A stretch of 64,000 nucleotides of DNA, taken from NCBI RefSeq assembly GCF_900102795.1, contig NZ_FMWG01000011.1, positions 62,001 to 126,000 of the forward strand, read 5' to 3'. The stretch comes from Epibacterium ulvae. GTDB taxonomy: Bacteria > Pseudomonadota > Alphaproteobacteria > Rhodobacterales > Rhodobacteraceae. This document shows, one piece after another, positions 25,080-34,218 of this stretch (position 1 is the stretch's first letter; the number at the start of each line of letters is the position of its first letter). The notes under the pieces were generated by a model. It was not told the DNA's origin. It did not search any database and saw nothing but the letters and a program-made list of their open reading frames with translations. A program made the position numbers and the translations under genes.

Positions 25080-26324
25080 ATGAAATTTACTGCATATGCT
25101 GCAGTCTCTGCGCTTGCGTTGATCACTGGAAATGCCGCGCTGGCAGGCCCCGAAGCAGAAGTTCTGCACTATTGGACATCGGGCGGAGAGGCAAAATCCG
25201 TCGCCGTGCTGCAACAGGAATTTGCAGCAAATGGCGGAACCTGGACAGATATGCCTGTGGCAGGCGGGGGCGGCGATGCCGCAATGACAGCCCTGCGCGC
25301 GCGGGTGCTGTCAGGCAATGCGCCCACCGCCGTTCAATTGAAAGGCCCTGCCATTCAAGAATGGTACGAAGAAGGTGTCTTGGCTGATATTTCAAACGTC
25401 GCCAATACCGAAGGTTGGGATAAGGTTCTGCCCGCCTCCATCGCAAACCACATGAAATGTGAGGGCACATGGTGCGCTGCTCCAGTGAATGTCCATCGCG
25501 TTGACTGGATTTGGGCAAATGCAGAAATCCTCGCGGCCAATGGCATTGAAATGCCCACCACATGGGATGAATTCAACGCGGCGTCTGAAAAACTGGCGGC
25601 AGCTGGTATCACGCCGCTGGCACATGGTGGTCAAGCCTGGCAAGATGCCACCGTTTTTGAGGCGGTTGTTCTTGGCATAGGTGGTCCTGAGTTTTTTCAA
25701 AAAGCACTGGTCGATTTAGATCCCGACACGCTGACCTCGGACACAATGAAAGCTGCCTTTGACCAGATGCGCACCCTGCGAGGATACGTAGATAGCAATT
25801 TCTCAGGCCGGGACTGGAACCTCGCAACCGCGATGGTGATGAACGGCGAAGCCGCCTTTCAGATCATGGGCGATTGGGCCAAAGGAGAATTCCTTGCTGC
25901 AGGCAAAGAACCCGGCAAAGATTTCCTGTGTGCGTCAACACCCGGTGAAGGTTTCCTTTACAACGTCGATAGCTTCGCCATGTTCGAAGTCGACGGCGAT
26001 GACAAACGCGCCGGTCAGGATCTCTTGGCAAAACTTGTGGTTGGCCCCGGATTTCAAGAGACCTTTAATCTCAACAAAGGATCCATTCCGGCCCGTACTG
26101 ATGTAGGCTTGGACAAGTTTGACAGCTGCGCGCATCTGTCAGCACAAGATATGAATGCATCCTCAGAAGGTGGGTCCCTGCTGCCCTCATATGCCCACGG
26201 CATGGCCCTGCGGGGCGCGCAAGCCGGCGCAATCACGGATGTGGTGACCGCGCATTTCAATTCAGACATGTCCTCTGCAGATGCGGTTCAAATGCTGTCT
26301 GACGCCGTAGCCAACAGCTATTAA
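25080..26324 (+). CDS. Glucose/mannose-type ABC transporter substrate-binding protein
   Basis: The 414-residue periplasmic protein has a 22-residue signal peptide (ending NAALA). The mature start EAEVLHYWTSGGEAKSVAVL and the segments VNVHRVDWIWANAEIL and GDWAKGEFLAAGKEPGKDF match the Gts/ChvE-unrelated family-1 glucose-binding proteins of Pseudomonas and rhizobia. A well-placed GGGAGG precedes the ATG. It heads a four-gene importer operon and is followed by a perfect 10-bp stem-loop. Glucose or mannose as ligand is inferred from family resemblance and from the GltR/GtrS-like neighbours. Confidence 0.9.
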   Translation: MKFTAYAAVSALALITGNAALAGPEAEVLHYWTSGGEAKSVAVLQQEFAANGGTWTDMPVAGGGGDAAMTALRARVLSGNAPTAVQLKGPAIQEWYEEGVLADISNVANTEGWDKVLPASIANHMKCEGTWCAAPVNVHRVDWIWANAEILAANGIEMPTTWDEFNAASEKLAAAGITPLAHGGQAWQDATVFEAVVLGIGGPEFFQKALVDLDPDTLTSDTMKAAFDQMRTLRGYVDSNFSGRDWNLATAMVMNGEAAFQIMGDWAKGEFLAAGKEPGKDFLCASTPGEGFLYNVDSFAMFEVDGDDKRAGQDLLAKLVVGPGFQETFNLNKGSIPARTDVGLDKFDSCAHLSAQDMNASSEGGSLLPSYAHGMALRGAQAGAITDVVTAHFNSDMSSADAVQMLSDAVANSY

Positions 26325-26339
26325 TCTCATTAAAATATA

Positions 26340-26368
26340 CCGTCCCCACAGAGTGAACGTGGGGACGG
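26340..26368 (+). terminator. Stem-loop between binding-protein and permease genes
   Basis: CCGTCCCCAC (26340-26349) and GTGGGGACGG (26359-26368) form a perfect 10-bp stem with a 9-base loop. No T-run follows, so message stabilisation or processing is more likely than termination. Confidence 0.65.
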
Positions 26369-26384
26369 ACCTATGGAGGACATC

Positions 26385-27257
26385 ATGTCTGACTGGCTGG
26401 AAACTCACCTGCCCAAAGCCGTGCTTGCCCCCTCATTCATCGCCATCATGCTATTTGTTTACGGGTTTATCGGTTGGACCGCCTGGGTCTCCTTTACCCG
26501 TTCAAAACTGCTGCCGCGCTATGAATTAAAGGGCACTGTACAATACGAAAAACTCTTTGCCAGCCCGCGCTGGGATACGGCGATGGACAATCTTTTTGTC
26601 TTTGGCACCTTGTTCATCGTGATTGCGATGCTGCTGGGCCTGTTGCTTGCAATCTTTCTGGATCAAAAAGTGCGCAGCGAAGGCGTAATCCGCACAATCT
26701 ACCTATATCCCATGGCGCTGTCGATGATTGTCACAGGAACCGCATGGAAATGGATTCTAAATCCCGGATTGGGTCTGGAAAACATGGTACGGGGTTGGGG
26801 CTTTGAAACCTTTACCTTTGATTGGCTCGTGAACCCGGATTTCGCGATCTATACTGTGGTGCTTGCCGGGGTTTGGCAAAGCTCTGGATTTGTCATGGCC
26901 CTGTTTCTGGCTGGTCTTCGGTCGGTAGATGAAGAAATCATCAAAGCCGCCCAAGTCGACGGAATCCCCACCTGGCGCATCTATAGCGCGATTATCATCC
27001 CTTCCATGGCGCCGATTTTCCTGTCTGCCTTTATTGTGCTCGCACATCTGGCGATCAAAAGCTTTGATCTGGTGATTGCCCTCACAGGTGGTGGACCCGG
27101 CTACTCGACCGATCTGCCAGCAACCTACATGTACGCTATGGCCTTTTCGCGCGGTGACATCGGACAAGCGGCAAGTTCCGCAATGATCATGATGATGGTC
27201 GTCTTTGCCATTGTTGTTCCCTATCTCTATTCAGAATTGCGAGCCAAACATGATTGA
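26385..27257 (+). CDS. Glucose-type ABC transporter permease 1
   Basis: About 290 residues with six membrane helices. The EAA loop reads EEIIKAAQVDGIPTWRIYSAIIIPSMAPIF and the helix-1/2 loop holds WVSFTRSKLLPRYELKGTVQYEKLF. ATG 26385 was preferred over 26373 because ATGGAGGACATC provides the ribosome site for it. It overlaps the second permease gene by eight bases. This is the MalF-type half of the translocation pore. Confidence 0.9.
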   Translation: MSDWLETHLPKAVLAPSFIAIMLFVYGFIGWTAWVSFTRSKLLPRYELKGTVQYEKLFASPRWDTAMDNLFVFGTLFIVIAMLLGLLLAIFLDQKVRSEGVIRTIYLYPMALSMIVTGTAWKWILNPGLGLENMVRGWGFETFTFDWLVNPDFAIYTVVLAGVWQSSGFVMALFLAGLRSVDEEIIKAAQVDGIPTWRIYSAIIIPSMAPIFLSAFIVLAHLAIKSFDLVIALTGGGPGYSTDLPATYMYAMAFSRGDIGQAASSAMIMMMVVFAIVVPYLYSELRAKHD

Positions 27258-28155
27258 TCTTTCCATGTCTCGCCCCGCAGAAACCCACCCCCGAGGCATC
27301 GCCTGGGGCCGGTTGGCGCTTCGGTTTAGTCTCTACCTATTCTTGGGGCTCTTTGCCCTTTACTATCTGATGCCGCTTTTTGTGATGGTCACCACGTCAT
27401 TGAAAAGCTTAGAAGAAATTCGCACGGGCTCTTTGATATCATTGCCGCGTGAGGTCACATTCGAGGCCTGGCGCACCGCGTGGTCTGGCGCTTGTACGGG
27501 CATCCAATGCGAAGGGTTAAAACCCTATTTCTGGAATTCAATCCTAATCGCAGTTCCAGGGGTCGCAATTTCAACGCTTTTGGGGGCCCTCAATGGCTAT
27601 GTCATTGCACAATGGCGTTTTCGCGGATCAAACCTGATCTTTTCTCTGATGCTGTTTGGGTGCTTCATCCCGTTTCAGGTCGTCTTGTTGCCAATGGCAC
27701 GCGTCCTTGGAGAAATGGGCCTAGCGGGCAGTATTTCGGGACTGATCTTTGTCCATGTCATCTACGGACTGGGTTTCACCACGCTGTTTTTCAGAAACTA
27801 CTACGTCACAATCCCGAATGAACTGGTAAAGGCCGCGAAAGTAGATGGAGCCGGGTTCGTTCGGATTTTCTGGTCCATTTTCCTGCCCCTCTCACTGCCC
27901 ATTATCGTGGTCACTGTGATCTGGCAGTTTACCCAGATCTGGAATGATTTCCTGTTTGGCGTGTCATTCAGCCAGGCTGGCACACAACCTGTGACGGTCG
28001 CTTTGAACAACATCGTAAATTCAACAACCGGCGTCAAAGAATACAACGTCGACATGGCCGCCGCGATCATCGCCGCCCTGCCAACCTTGCTGGTTTATGT
28101 CGTCGCCGGAAAATACTTCATCCGCGGGTTGACTGCGGGCTCTGTGAAAGGCTGA
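27250..28155 (+). CDS. Glucose-type ABC transporter permease 2
   Basis: A 301-residue MalG-type permease with helix 1 at about 32-52, five further helices and the EAA loop ELVKAAKVDGAGFVRIFWSIFLPLSLPII. The periplasmic segment WRTAWSGACTGIQCEGLKPYFWNS, with two cysteines, is typical of glucose-type permeases. ATG 27250 lies in an 8-base overlap with the preceding gene; the Shine-Dalgarno element is weak, which suggests translational coupling. The ATPase gene follows within five bases. Confidence 0.9.
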   Translation: MIDLSMSRPAETHPRGIAWGRLALRFSLYLFLGLFALYYLMPLFVMVTTSLKSLEEIRTGSLISLPREVTFEAWRTAWSGACTGIQCEGLKPYFWNSILIAVPGVAISTLLGALNGYVIAQWRFRGSNLIFSLMLFGCFIPFQVVLLPMARVLGEMGLAGSISGLIFVHVIYGLGFTTLFFRNYYVTIPNELVKAAKVDGAGFVRIFWSIFLPLSLPIIVVTVIWQFTQIWNDFLFGVSFSQAGTQPVTVALNNIVNSTTGVKEYNVDMAAAIIAALPTLLVYVVAGKYFIRGLTAGSVKG

Positions 28156-28159
28156 ACCA

Positions 28160-29257
28160 ATGGCCCCTATTCTCGATATCAAAAATCTGCACAAGAGCTA
28201 TGGCTCGGTTGAAATCCTCAAAGATATCAATGTCTCTATTGATCCCGGTGATTTCCTCGTTCTGGTTGGCCCCTCGGGCTGTGGCAAATCTACGCTTCTG
28301 AACTGTATCGCCGGGCTTGAACCAATCACTGGCGGCACATTGTCTATTGGTGGCCGGGACATGGCAGATGTCACCCCAAAAGACCGAGACATCGCGATGG
28401 TGTTTCAATCCTACGCGCTGTACCCCACCATGACCGTTGCGAAAAACATCACCTTTGGCATGAAGGTGCGTGGCGTGGATGCTGCGACGCAGGATCGTAA
28501 ATTGCAGGAGGTCGCACAGCAGCTGCAGATCGAGCCTCTACTCAACCGTCGGCCCGGCCAGCTTTCCGGCGGCCAACGGCAACGCGTTGCTATGGGGCGT
28601 GCCCTGGTGCGCGATCCAAAGCTCTTTTTGTTTGATGAACCGCTGTCAAATCTCGATGCAAAACTGCGTGTCGAAATGCGAAGTGAGATCAAAAAGCTAC
28701 ATCAAAACCTTGGCGCATCAATGGTCTATGTGACGCATGACCAGATCGAGGCAATGACGCTCGCGACTAAAATTGTGGTGATGAAAGGCGGGGTGATTCA
28801 ACAAATCGGAACACCATCAGAAATCTACAACACGCCCGCCAATCTGTTTGTTGCAGATTTCATGGGGTCGCCAGCGATGAACCTGATCCCGGCAAAAACG
28901 CGTAAAAACGGTGCAGGGACCATTCTTGAAATCACCCGCGCCGATGGGGCGCCTTTGCAGTTAACAGATACACGCAATCAAGATCTGCCAAACGACGTGC
29001 TCTTGGGTCTGCGCCCCGAAGACATCGCAGAGGCGGGCTTTCGGGCCGGGGCAAGCGTACAGGAGGCTGAATGCCTTGTTGAGATGGTCGAACCTGCCGG
29101 GGCCGATACCTATGTCACCTCTCATCTGGGCGGCGCGCAGGTTACAGCGCGTCTCCATGCTGAAACCTCTGCACTGGCTGGCAAACCTCTGTCGTTGGCA
29201 TTCGATTTGGCCAAGGTCTCGTATTTTGAACCCAACAGCGGGATGCGCTTGAACTAA
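28160..29257 (+). CDS. Glucose-type ABC transporter ATP-binding protein
   Basis: The 365-residue MalK/UgpC-type ATPase has Walker A GPSGCGKST, LSGGQRQR, Walker B LFLFDEPLSNLDA and VTHDQIEAMTLAT, followed by a TOBE/MOP regulatory tail with LLGLRPEDIAEAG. It completes the importer encoded by the three upstream genes. A terminator hairpin follows ten bases after the stop. Confidence 0.93.
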   Translation: MAPILDIKNLHKSYGSVEILKDINVSIDPGDFLVLVGPSGCGKSTLLNCIAGLEPITGGTLSIGGRDMADVTPKDRDIAMVFQSYALYPTMTVAKNITFGMKVRGVDAATQDRKLQEVAQQLQIEPLLNRRPGQLSGGQRQRVAMGRALVRDPKLFLFDEPLSNLDAKLRVEMRSEIKKLHQNLGASMVYVTHDQIEAMTLATKIVVMKGGVIQQIGTPSEIYNTPANLFVADFMGSPAMNLIPAKTRKNGAGTILEITRADGAPLQLTDTRNQDLPNDVLLGLRPEDIAEAGFRAGASVQEAECLVEMVEPAGADTYVTSHLGGAQVTARLHAETSALAGKPLSLAFDLAKVSYFEPNSGMRLN

Positions 29258-29266
29258 AAAAATCAA

Positions 29267-29296
29267 AAGGCCTCATGCCAATAGGTATGAGGCCTT
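29267..29296 (+). terminator. Terminator of the glucose-type importer operon
   Basis: AAGGCCTCAT (29267-29276) and ATGAGGCCTT (29287-29296) make a perfect 10-bp stem with a 10-base loop. A-tracts on its left side give a T-run for minus-strand transcripts too, so it may work both ways. The decayed oxoprolinase remnant ends at this hairpin. Confidence 0.7.
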
Positions 29297-29402
29297 ATTC
29301 CGTGACAGGCGCGCCACCAGCTACACCATAGGGTGGGGTCTTACGATGACGCGGCAATACCGTCATCGCCTCGTTAAAGCGCAAACGCCTGACAGAGGAT
29401 GG
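29297..29402 (-). pseudogene. Decayed fragment of an oxoprolinase/hydantoinase B gene
   Basis: On the minus strand this stretch encodes RLRFNEAMTV, then RHRKTPPYGVAGGAP and a stop, matching the C-terminal part of the intact fused oxoprolinase at 30515-34108 (RLRFNEAMTV, SSHRKIPPHGAAGGAP). At DNA level 29359-29389 is identical over 31 bases to 30711-30741, while the flanks are diverged and carry a six-base deletion. It has no start, and nothing resembling the rest of the gene is seen. It is in the same orientation as the intact gene, on the other side of the acetyltransferase gene. Confidence 0.75.
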
Positions 29403-29428
29403 ACAAACCTCATAACTCTGGAAGAATG

Positions 29429-30310
29429 TCAGTCTTTGCCGAAGCCGGTCAAATACCGATCATCCGCATTCTTCGCATATTTATATTGGATTTGGTCGCC
29501 ATCATCTGACCGAATCCATTTATCTGAGGCTTCTGGCTGCAGGGTCATGTTCAAATCCTTCAGCTTACCCTTTTCATTCCGGGTATCATCTTCCAACTCA
29601 AAACCAAGAGATTGATATTGCGGAACAACATTTTCATCCAATGCCCATAGTTCTAGTACGCCGTCCGTCTCTTTCACAGATACATCTACAGCCCTCTCAA
29701 TCAGGGCGGTGCCAGCACCCCGTGCATAAGGATCTGAAACGATATCGGCGATATAGTAAGAAGTTTCTCTTTGTTCGCCGACCATCAACCCAACCGGTTC
29801 ATCATTCACCAAATACGCATACACCTCAGATACATAATCATCATCTGCTTCTGATTCATCTTCAACCAGATTTGGGTCGGCTATTCCCTCAAGTATCGTC
29901 TTCGCGCTCATAACTGCCTGAATGGAGCCTAAATTGGATACATCATCCTTCGGTGGATCTTGCAAATGCTGTATATTATCCAGCATTTTTTGAGCCATTT
30001 TTGCCCCCTCTTCTAAACTGAAAGGACCCTTTACAGGGTTTTTGTCCGAAGTTTCGTATTTTGGGGAGGGTGATGTTTTCTCAGCCGGTGTGTTTACCTC
30101 TACCGCATGAGAAGGCGCAGCAGCGGCGTTCTTCTTCAAGCCTTCAGAATAAATATCTCCTTGTGAAAGGCCCTCTGGCTTTTCACGATGCAGGCCAGTG
30201 TTCGCGGGTGTCTCAATATGAACACGCGCACGTTTCTGCGGTGGTGCACTCTCTTCAACCGGCGATAAAGGACGCTTAGGCGAATTTCCGGAAATTTCGG
30301 GTAAAGGCAT
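29429..30310 (-). CDS. GNAT-family acetyltransferase with disordered, effector-like N terminus
   Basis: This 293-residue protein has a C-terminal GNAT domain at about 160-250: a YVSEVYAYLVNDEPVGLMVG strand pair, the acetyl-CoA loop in ARGAGTAL (an R-x-x-G-x-A pattern) and motif B QYQSLGFELE. The first 100 or so residues are rich in Pro, Ser, Glu and Lys and look disordered. KR at 12-13 and KRAR at 26-29, 12 residues apart, match a bipartite nuclear-localisation pattern. No signal peptide is seen. The gene is visibly AT-richer than its neighbours and has GGAGAG before ATG 30310. It may be a secreted effector or simply an acquired acetyltransferase; the target is unknown. Confidence 0.75.
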   Translation of the reverse strand: MPLPEISGNSPKRPLSPVEESAPPQKRARVHIETPANTGLHREKPEGLSQGDIYSEGLKKNAAAAPSHAVEVNTPAEKTSPSPKYETSDKNPVKGPFSLEEGAKMAQKMLDNIQHLQDPPKDDVSNLGSIQAVMSAKTILEGIADPNLVEDESEADDDYVSEVYAYLVNDEPVGLMVGEQRETSYYIADIVSDPYARGAGTALIERAVDVSVKETDGVLELWALDENVVPQYQSLGFELEDDTRNEKGKLKDLNMTLQPEASDKWIRSDDGDQIQYKYAKNADDRYLTGFGKD

Positions 30311-30461
30311 CTATATGCTCTCCAAATGGAGTTATTTTAAGAAAAGTCACATATGCTGCCTAAATGCCCAAATGAATTATCTTAATTTTCATATCGGGCT
30401 GGGTAACACCCTCTTTGCCGTGCAGGTGAAATGCACAAGAAACCACAGCACTCCACTTTTC

Positions 30462-30486
30462 AAAGAGGGCAAATGCTGCCCTCTTT
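30462..30486 (-). terminator. Probable terminator of the oxoprolinase gene
   Basis: AAAGAGGGCA (30462-30471) and TGCCCTCTTT (30477-30486) form a perfect 10-bp stem with a 5-base loop, 29 bp past the oxoprolinase stop. The 204-bp gap 30311-30514 otherwise contains only the acetyltransferase promoter region. Confidence 0.65.
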
Positions 30487-30514
30487 CTCAATTCAAACCG
30501 CAGAGGAAAACACG

Positions 30515-33500
30515 TTATTGGCGGCCATACCCTCCGCCGCCGGGCGTTTTCATCACAAAGATATCGCCGGGTGCCAATTCCGCAGCATCATTGCCCTGCA
30601 AAGACACTTCACGCCCATTCTTGCGCACAACACTGTTTTCTCCAACCTGTCCCGGTGCACCACCGGCAGCACCATGCGGCGGGATCTTGCGATGCGAGGA
30701 TAAAACCGTCACCGTCATCGCCTCGTTAAAGCGCAAACGCCGCACGATGCCATCTCCACCTGCAGTCTGACCCGCCCCACCTGATCCATGACGGATCGAA
30801 AACTCTTCGACCCGCACAGGAAAACGCGTTTCCAGAACTTCAGGATCGGTCATGCGTGTATTGGTCATATGGCTATGAACCGCGCTGGTGCCCGCAAACC
30901 CATCGCCTGCACCCGTGCCGCCACAGATGGTTTCGTAGTTCTGATGCACGTCATTGCCATAAACAAAGTTGTTCATCGTGCCCTGACTGCCCGCGATCAC
31001 ACCTAACGCACCATAAAGCGTATCCGCAATCGCCTGGCTCACCTCGGTATTGCCCGAAATCACCGCAGCCGGGTATTTTGGATTGATCATGCAGCCCTCT
31101 GGCACCACCAGATTCAGCGGCTTCAAACAGCCCTCATTCATCGGAATGTCAGCCCCAACAAGCGTGCGGAACACATAAAGCACCACAGCCCGGCAAATCG
31201 CCAAAGGTGCGTTATAGTTGAACGGGCTTTGATCAGAGGTACCGGTGAAATCAATCTCAGCGGTGCGTGCGGCGCGGTTGACCCGGATCGCCACGTTAAT
31301 CTGTGCCCCATCATCCAGCGGGTAAGAAAAGCTGCAATCATGCAGCACATCCAGCACCCGGCGCACGCTTTCTTCGGCATTGTCCTGCACATGGCCCATA
31401 TAGGCCTGTACTGTACCCTGCCCAAATTGCGCGGTGATCTTGCGCAGCTCAGAAGCGCCGGTCTCATTGGCGGCAATCTGTGCTGCCAGATCCGCCATGT
31501 TCTGATCCACATTGCGGCACGGGTATTTCCCAGAAAGCAATAAATCGCGCGCCGCCTGTTCCCGCAGGTTGCCTTGTTCAACCAGCACAAAATTATCAAT
31601 CACCACACCTTCTTCTTCGATATGGCGGCTGTCTGGTGGCGCTGATCCGGGTGTCTTGCCCCCGATATCCGCATGGTGCCCACGCGAGGCAACCGTATAG
31701 ATGATATTTTCGCCCGCTACATCAAACACCGGAGTGATCACCGTCACATCCGGCAGATGCGTGCCGCCGTTGTAGGGGTTGTTCATCATAAAGACATCAC
31801 CGGGACGGATCTTGCCTGCATTCAGGTGCAATATAGTCCGCACGCTTTCCGACATTGAACCAAGATGCACTGGCACATGCGGTGCATTCGCCACCAGGTC
31901 GCCATTTTGATCAAAGATCGCACATGAAAAATCATAACGTTCCTTGATGTTGACCGAATAGGCCGTGTTGGCCAACGTTGCGCCCATCTGTTCTGCGATC
32001 GACATGAACAGATTGTTGAACACCTCCAGCATCACCGGATCCACCTGCGTGCCAATCGCCTCGCTGCGCTCCAGCGGAACCTCGCGCCGCAACACCAGAT
32101 TGCCCCCTTCTGCGCAGGTCGCACTCCAGCCAGCCTCAATCACATTGGTGCCAGTGGGTTCGCTCAAAATCGCCGGGCCCTGAACACATTGCCCGACCGC
32201 CAGCGTCTCGCGCTGGACCAGCGGAACATCACGCCATTCACCACCCGCAAACATCCGCACCGAAGTCTCAGCCGTATTTTGCCCTTCGGGCGCAGGCAAG
32301 GTCACGGCTTCGCCCGTTTTGCCAATGGCTTCCGCCACCAGAACATCCAGGATCAGATCATCCGTATCCGGCGCAAACCCAAACCGCTGCTGATGCGCCT
32401 CAACAAAAGCGGCTGTCATTTCAGCCGGAGTGCCAATCGGCACAGACAGGCTTTGCTGCGCGCCGTGTGGCCGGATCAATGCGGTTTCCTGCACCTCAAT
32501 ATCAGCATCCGCAACACCTTGTGCAGCAACCTCATCGCGCGCACCGCTGCGCAGATCCGCAAGCGCCGCCTGAATACCGACATCCTCCAGCGCACAGCCC
32601 AGCTGTTGCTCACGCATCGCGCGAATGTCAGCAAGCCCCATGCCAAAGGCCGACAGAACACCTGCAAAGGGGTGGATAAAAATGCTTTCCATCCCCAAAG
32701 CGTCCGCCACCAGACAGGCATGCTGCCCCCCCGCACCGCCAAAGCAATTCATCGTGTATTTCGTCACATCATAGCCGCGCTGGACCGAGATTTTCTTGAT
32801 CGCATTCGCCATGTTTTCAACAGCAATCCGCAGATACCCTTCGGCCAGTTCTTCCAGCGTGCGATCTCCGCCGATCTCAGCGGCAAGTGCTGAGAATTTT
32901 TCGCGCACCGCTGCCACATCCAACGGTTCATCCCCGTTGGGGCCAAAGACATGGGGGAAATGATCTGGCTGCAACTTGCCCAAAAGGACGTTACAATCCG
33001 TCACCGTCAGCGGGCCACCGCGACGATAAGAGGCCGGACCCGGATTTGCGCCTGCGCTTTCTGGCCCAACCTGCATCCGCCCATCGCGATACGACAGGAT
33101 CGACCCGCCGCCCGCCGCGACCGTATGGATCGACATCATCGGCGCCCGCATCCGCACGCCTGCCACCTCGGTTTCGAACGAACGCTCATAACTGCCCGCA
33201 TAGTGGCACACATCGGTTGAGGTACCGCCCATATCAAAGCCAATAAGCTTTTCAAAACCCAGCTCAGCTGCGCTGCGCACCATGCCCACAACACCGCCCG
33301 CCGGGCCTGATAGGATCGCATCACGCCCCTGAAACAGGCTTGCATCAGTCAATCCACCATTGGACTGCATGAACATCAGATGATCACAGCCCCCCTGCGC
33401 CGCATCCAAGGCAGACGACACCTGATCCACATAACGGCGCAAAATCGGGGAAAGATAGGCATCCACCACCGCCGTATCGCCGCGCCCCACCAGTTTGATC

Positions 33501-34108
33501 AACGGGCTGGCTTCATGGCTCAGCGAAACCTGTTCAAAACCGATCTCACGCGCAATTTTACCCAACGTTTTTTCATGATCTGAAAAGCGATAACTGTGCA
33601 TCAAGGCAATCGCAACCGAACGCAGGCCGCGAGCGTAAACGGCCTCCAGGGCCGCGCGTGCAGCCTCTGCGTCCAGCGGTGTAATCACCTCCCCTTCTGC
33701 AGACAAACGCTCTTCGACTTCGATCACATCCTCATACAAAAGCTCGGGCAGCTCGATGTTCAGATCAAACAGACGCGGCCGGTTTTGATAACCAATCCGC
33801 AACAGATCCCGCAGGCCCTTGGTGATCAACAACACGGTTGGCGCGCCTTTGCGCTCCAACAAGGCATTGGTCGCAACCGTTGTGCCCATTTTCACAGCTT
33901 GGATGCGTCCGCGTGGGATCGGATCTTCGGCTTTCAGCTCTAACAGGGTCCGAATCCCATGCACAGCCGCATCAGTATAAGCTTCAGGGTTTTCTGACAG
34001 CAGTTTATGGCTGCGCAGATCTCCCTCGGGGGTCTTTGCCACGATGTCCGTAAAGGTCCCGCCCCGGTCTACCCAGAACTGCCACTGCGTATTTGCATGT
34101 TCAGACAT
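30515..34108 (-). CDS. 5-oxoprolinase (ATP-hydrolysing), fused hydantoinase A/B type
   Basis: The 1197-residue protein joins a HyuA-type ATPase half (FWVDRGGTFTDIVA near 10, GTTVATNALLERKG, FDMGGTSTDVCHY, GGAGGQHACLVADALG) to a HyuB-type half from about residue 680 (MLEVFNNLFMSIAEQMG, NAPHVPVHLGSMSESV, NNPYNGGTHLPDVT, GGDGIVRRLRF). This arrangement is that of eukaryotic OPLAH and bacterial fused oxoprolinases, which open 5-oxoproline to glutamate using ATP. Hydantoin or other lactam substrates remain possible. It is divergent from a TRAP importer, supporting uptake and use of pyroglutamate or a similar lactam. Confidence 0.88.
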   Translation of the reverse strand: MSEHANTQWQFWVDRGGTFTDIVAKTPEGDLRSHKLLSENPEAYTDAAVHGIRTLLELKAEDPIPRGRIQAVKMGTTVATNALLERKGAPTVLLITKGLRDLLRIGYQNRPRLFDLNIELPELLYEDVIEVEERLSAEGEVITPLDAEAARAALEAVYARGLRSVAIALMHSYRFSDHEKTLGKIAREIGFEQVSLSHEASPLIKLVGRGDTAVVDAYLSPILRRYVDQVSSALDAAQGGCDHLMFMQSNGGLTDASLFQGRDAILSGPAGGVVGMVRSAAELGFEKLIGFDMGGTSTDVCHYAGSYERSFETEVAGVRMRAPMMSIHTVAAGGGSILSYRDGRMQVGPESAGANPGPASYRRGGPLTVTDCNVLLGKLQPDHFPHVFGPNGDEPLDVAAVREKFSALAAEIGGDRTLEELAEGYLRIAVENMANAIKKISVQRGYDVTKYTMNCFGGAGGQHACLVADALGMESIFIHPFAGVLSAFGMGLADIRAMREQQLGCALEDVGIQAALADLRSGARDEVAAQGVADADIEVQETALIRPHGAQQSLSVPIGTPAEMTAAFVEAHQQRFGFAPDTDDLILDVLVAEAIGKTGEAVTLPAPEGQNTAETSVRMFAGGEWRDVPLVQRETLAVGQCVQGPAILSEPTGTNVIEAGWSATCAEGGNLVLRREVPLERSEAIGTQVDPVMLEVFNNLFMSIAEQMGATLANTAYSVNIKERYDFSCAIFDQNGDLVANAPHVPVHLGSMSESVRTILHLNAGKIRPGDVFMMNNPYNGGTHLPDVTVITPVFDVAGENIIYTVASRGHHADIGGKTPGSAPPDSRHIEEEGVVIDNFVLVEQGNLREQAARDLLLSGKYPCRNVDQNMADLAAQIAANETGASELRKITAQFGQGTVQAYMGHVQDNAEESVRRVLDVLHDCSFSYPLDDGAQINVAIRVNRAARTAEIDFTGTSDQSPFNYNAPLAICRAVVLYVFRTLVGADIPMNEGCLKPLNLVVPEGCMINPKYPAAVISGNTEVSQAIADTLYGALGVIAGSQGTMNNFVYGNDVHQNYETICGGTGAGDGFAGTSAVHSHMTNTRMTDPEVLETRFPVRVEEFSIRHGSGGAGQTAGGDGIVRRLRFNEAMTVTVLSSHRKIPPHGAAGGAPGQVGENSVVRKNGREVSLQGNDAAELAPGDIFVMKTPGGGGYGRQ

Positions 34109-34156
34109 CGTTTTCTCCCGCGAATCAACTTTGTTATTGCTTTATGCTTAAAACGC

Positions 34157-34169
34157 TGACAATTTGTCA
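34157..34169. promoter_or_regulatory. Palindrome between oxoprolinase and TRAP importer
   Basis: TGACAA (34157-34162) and TTGTCA (34164-34169) are perfect arms around one T, midway between the divergent starts at 34108 and 34219. It is a likely operator, and also supplies TTGACA as a possible -35 element on the minus strand. No regulator gene for it lies nearby. Confidence 0.5.
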
Positions 34170-34218
34170 ATGTAATGTAAAAAAACACACTCAAACAATC
34201 CTTACAGGGAGACATAGA

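Noticed and set aside
34093-34218. A longer N terminus for the oxoproline-type DctP
   Set aside because: It would run over the divergent promoter and palindrome. ATG 34219 has GGGAG upstream and begins a standard signal peptide.
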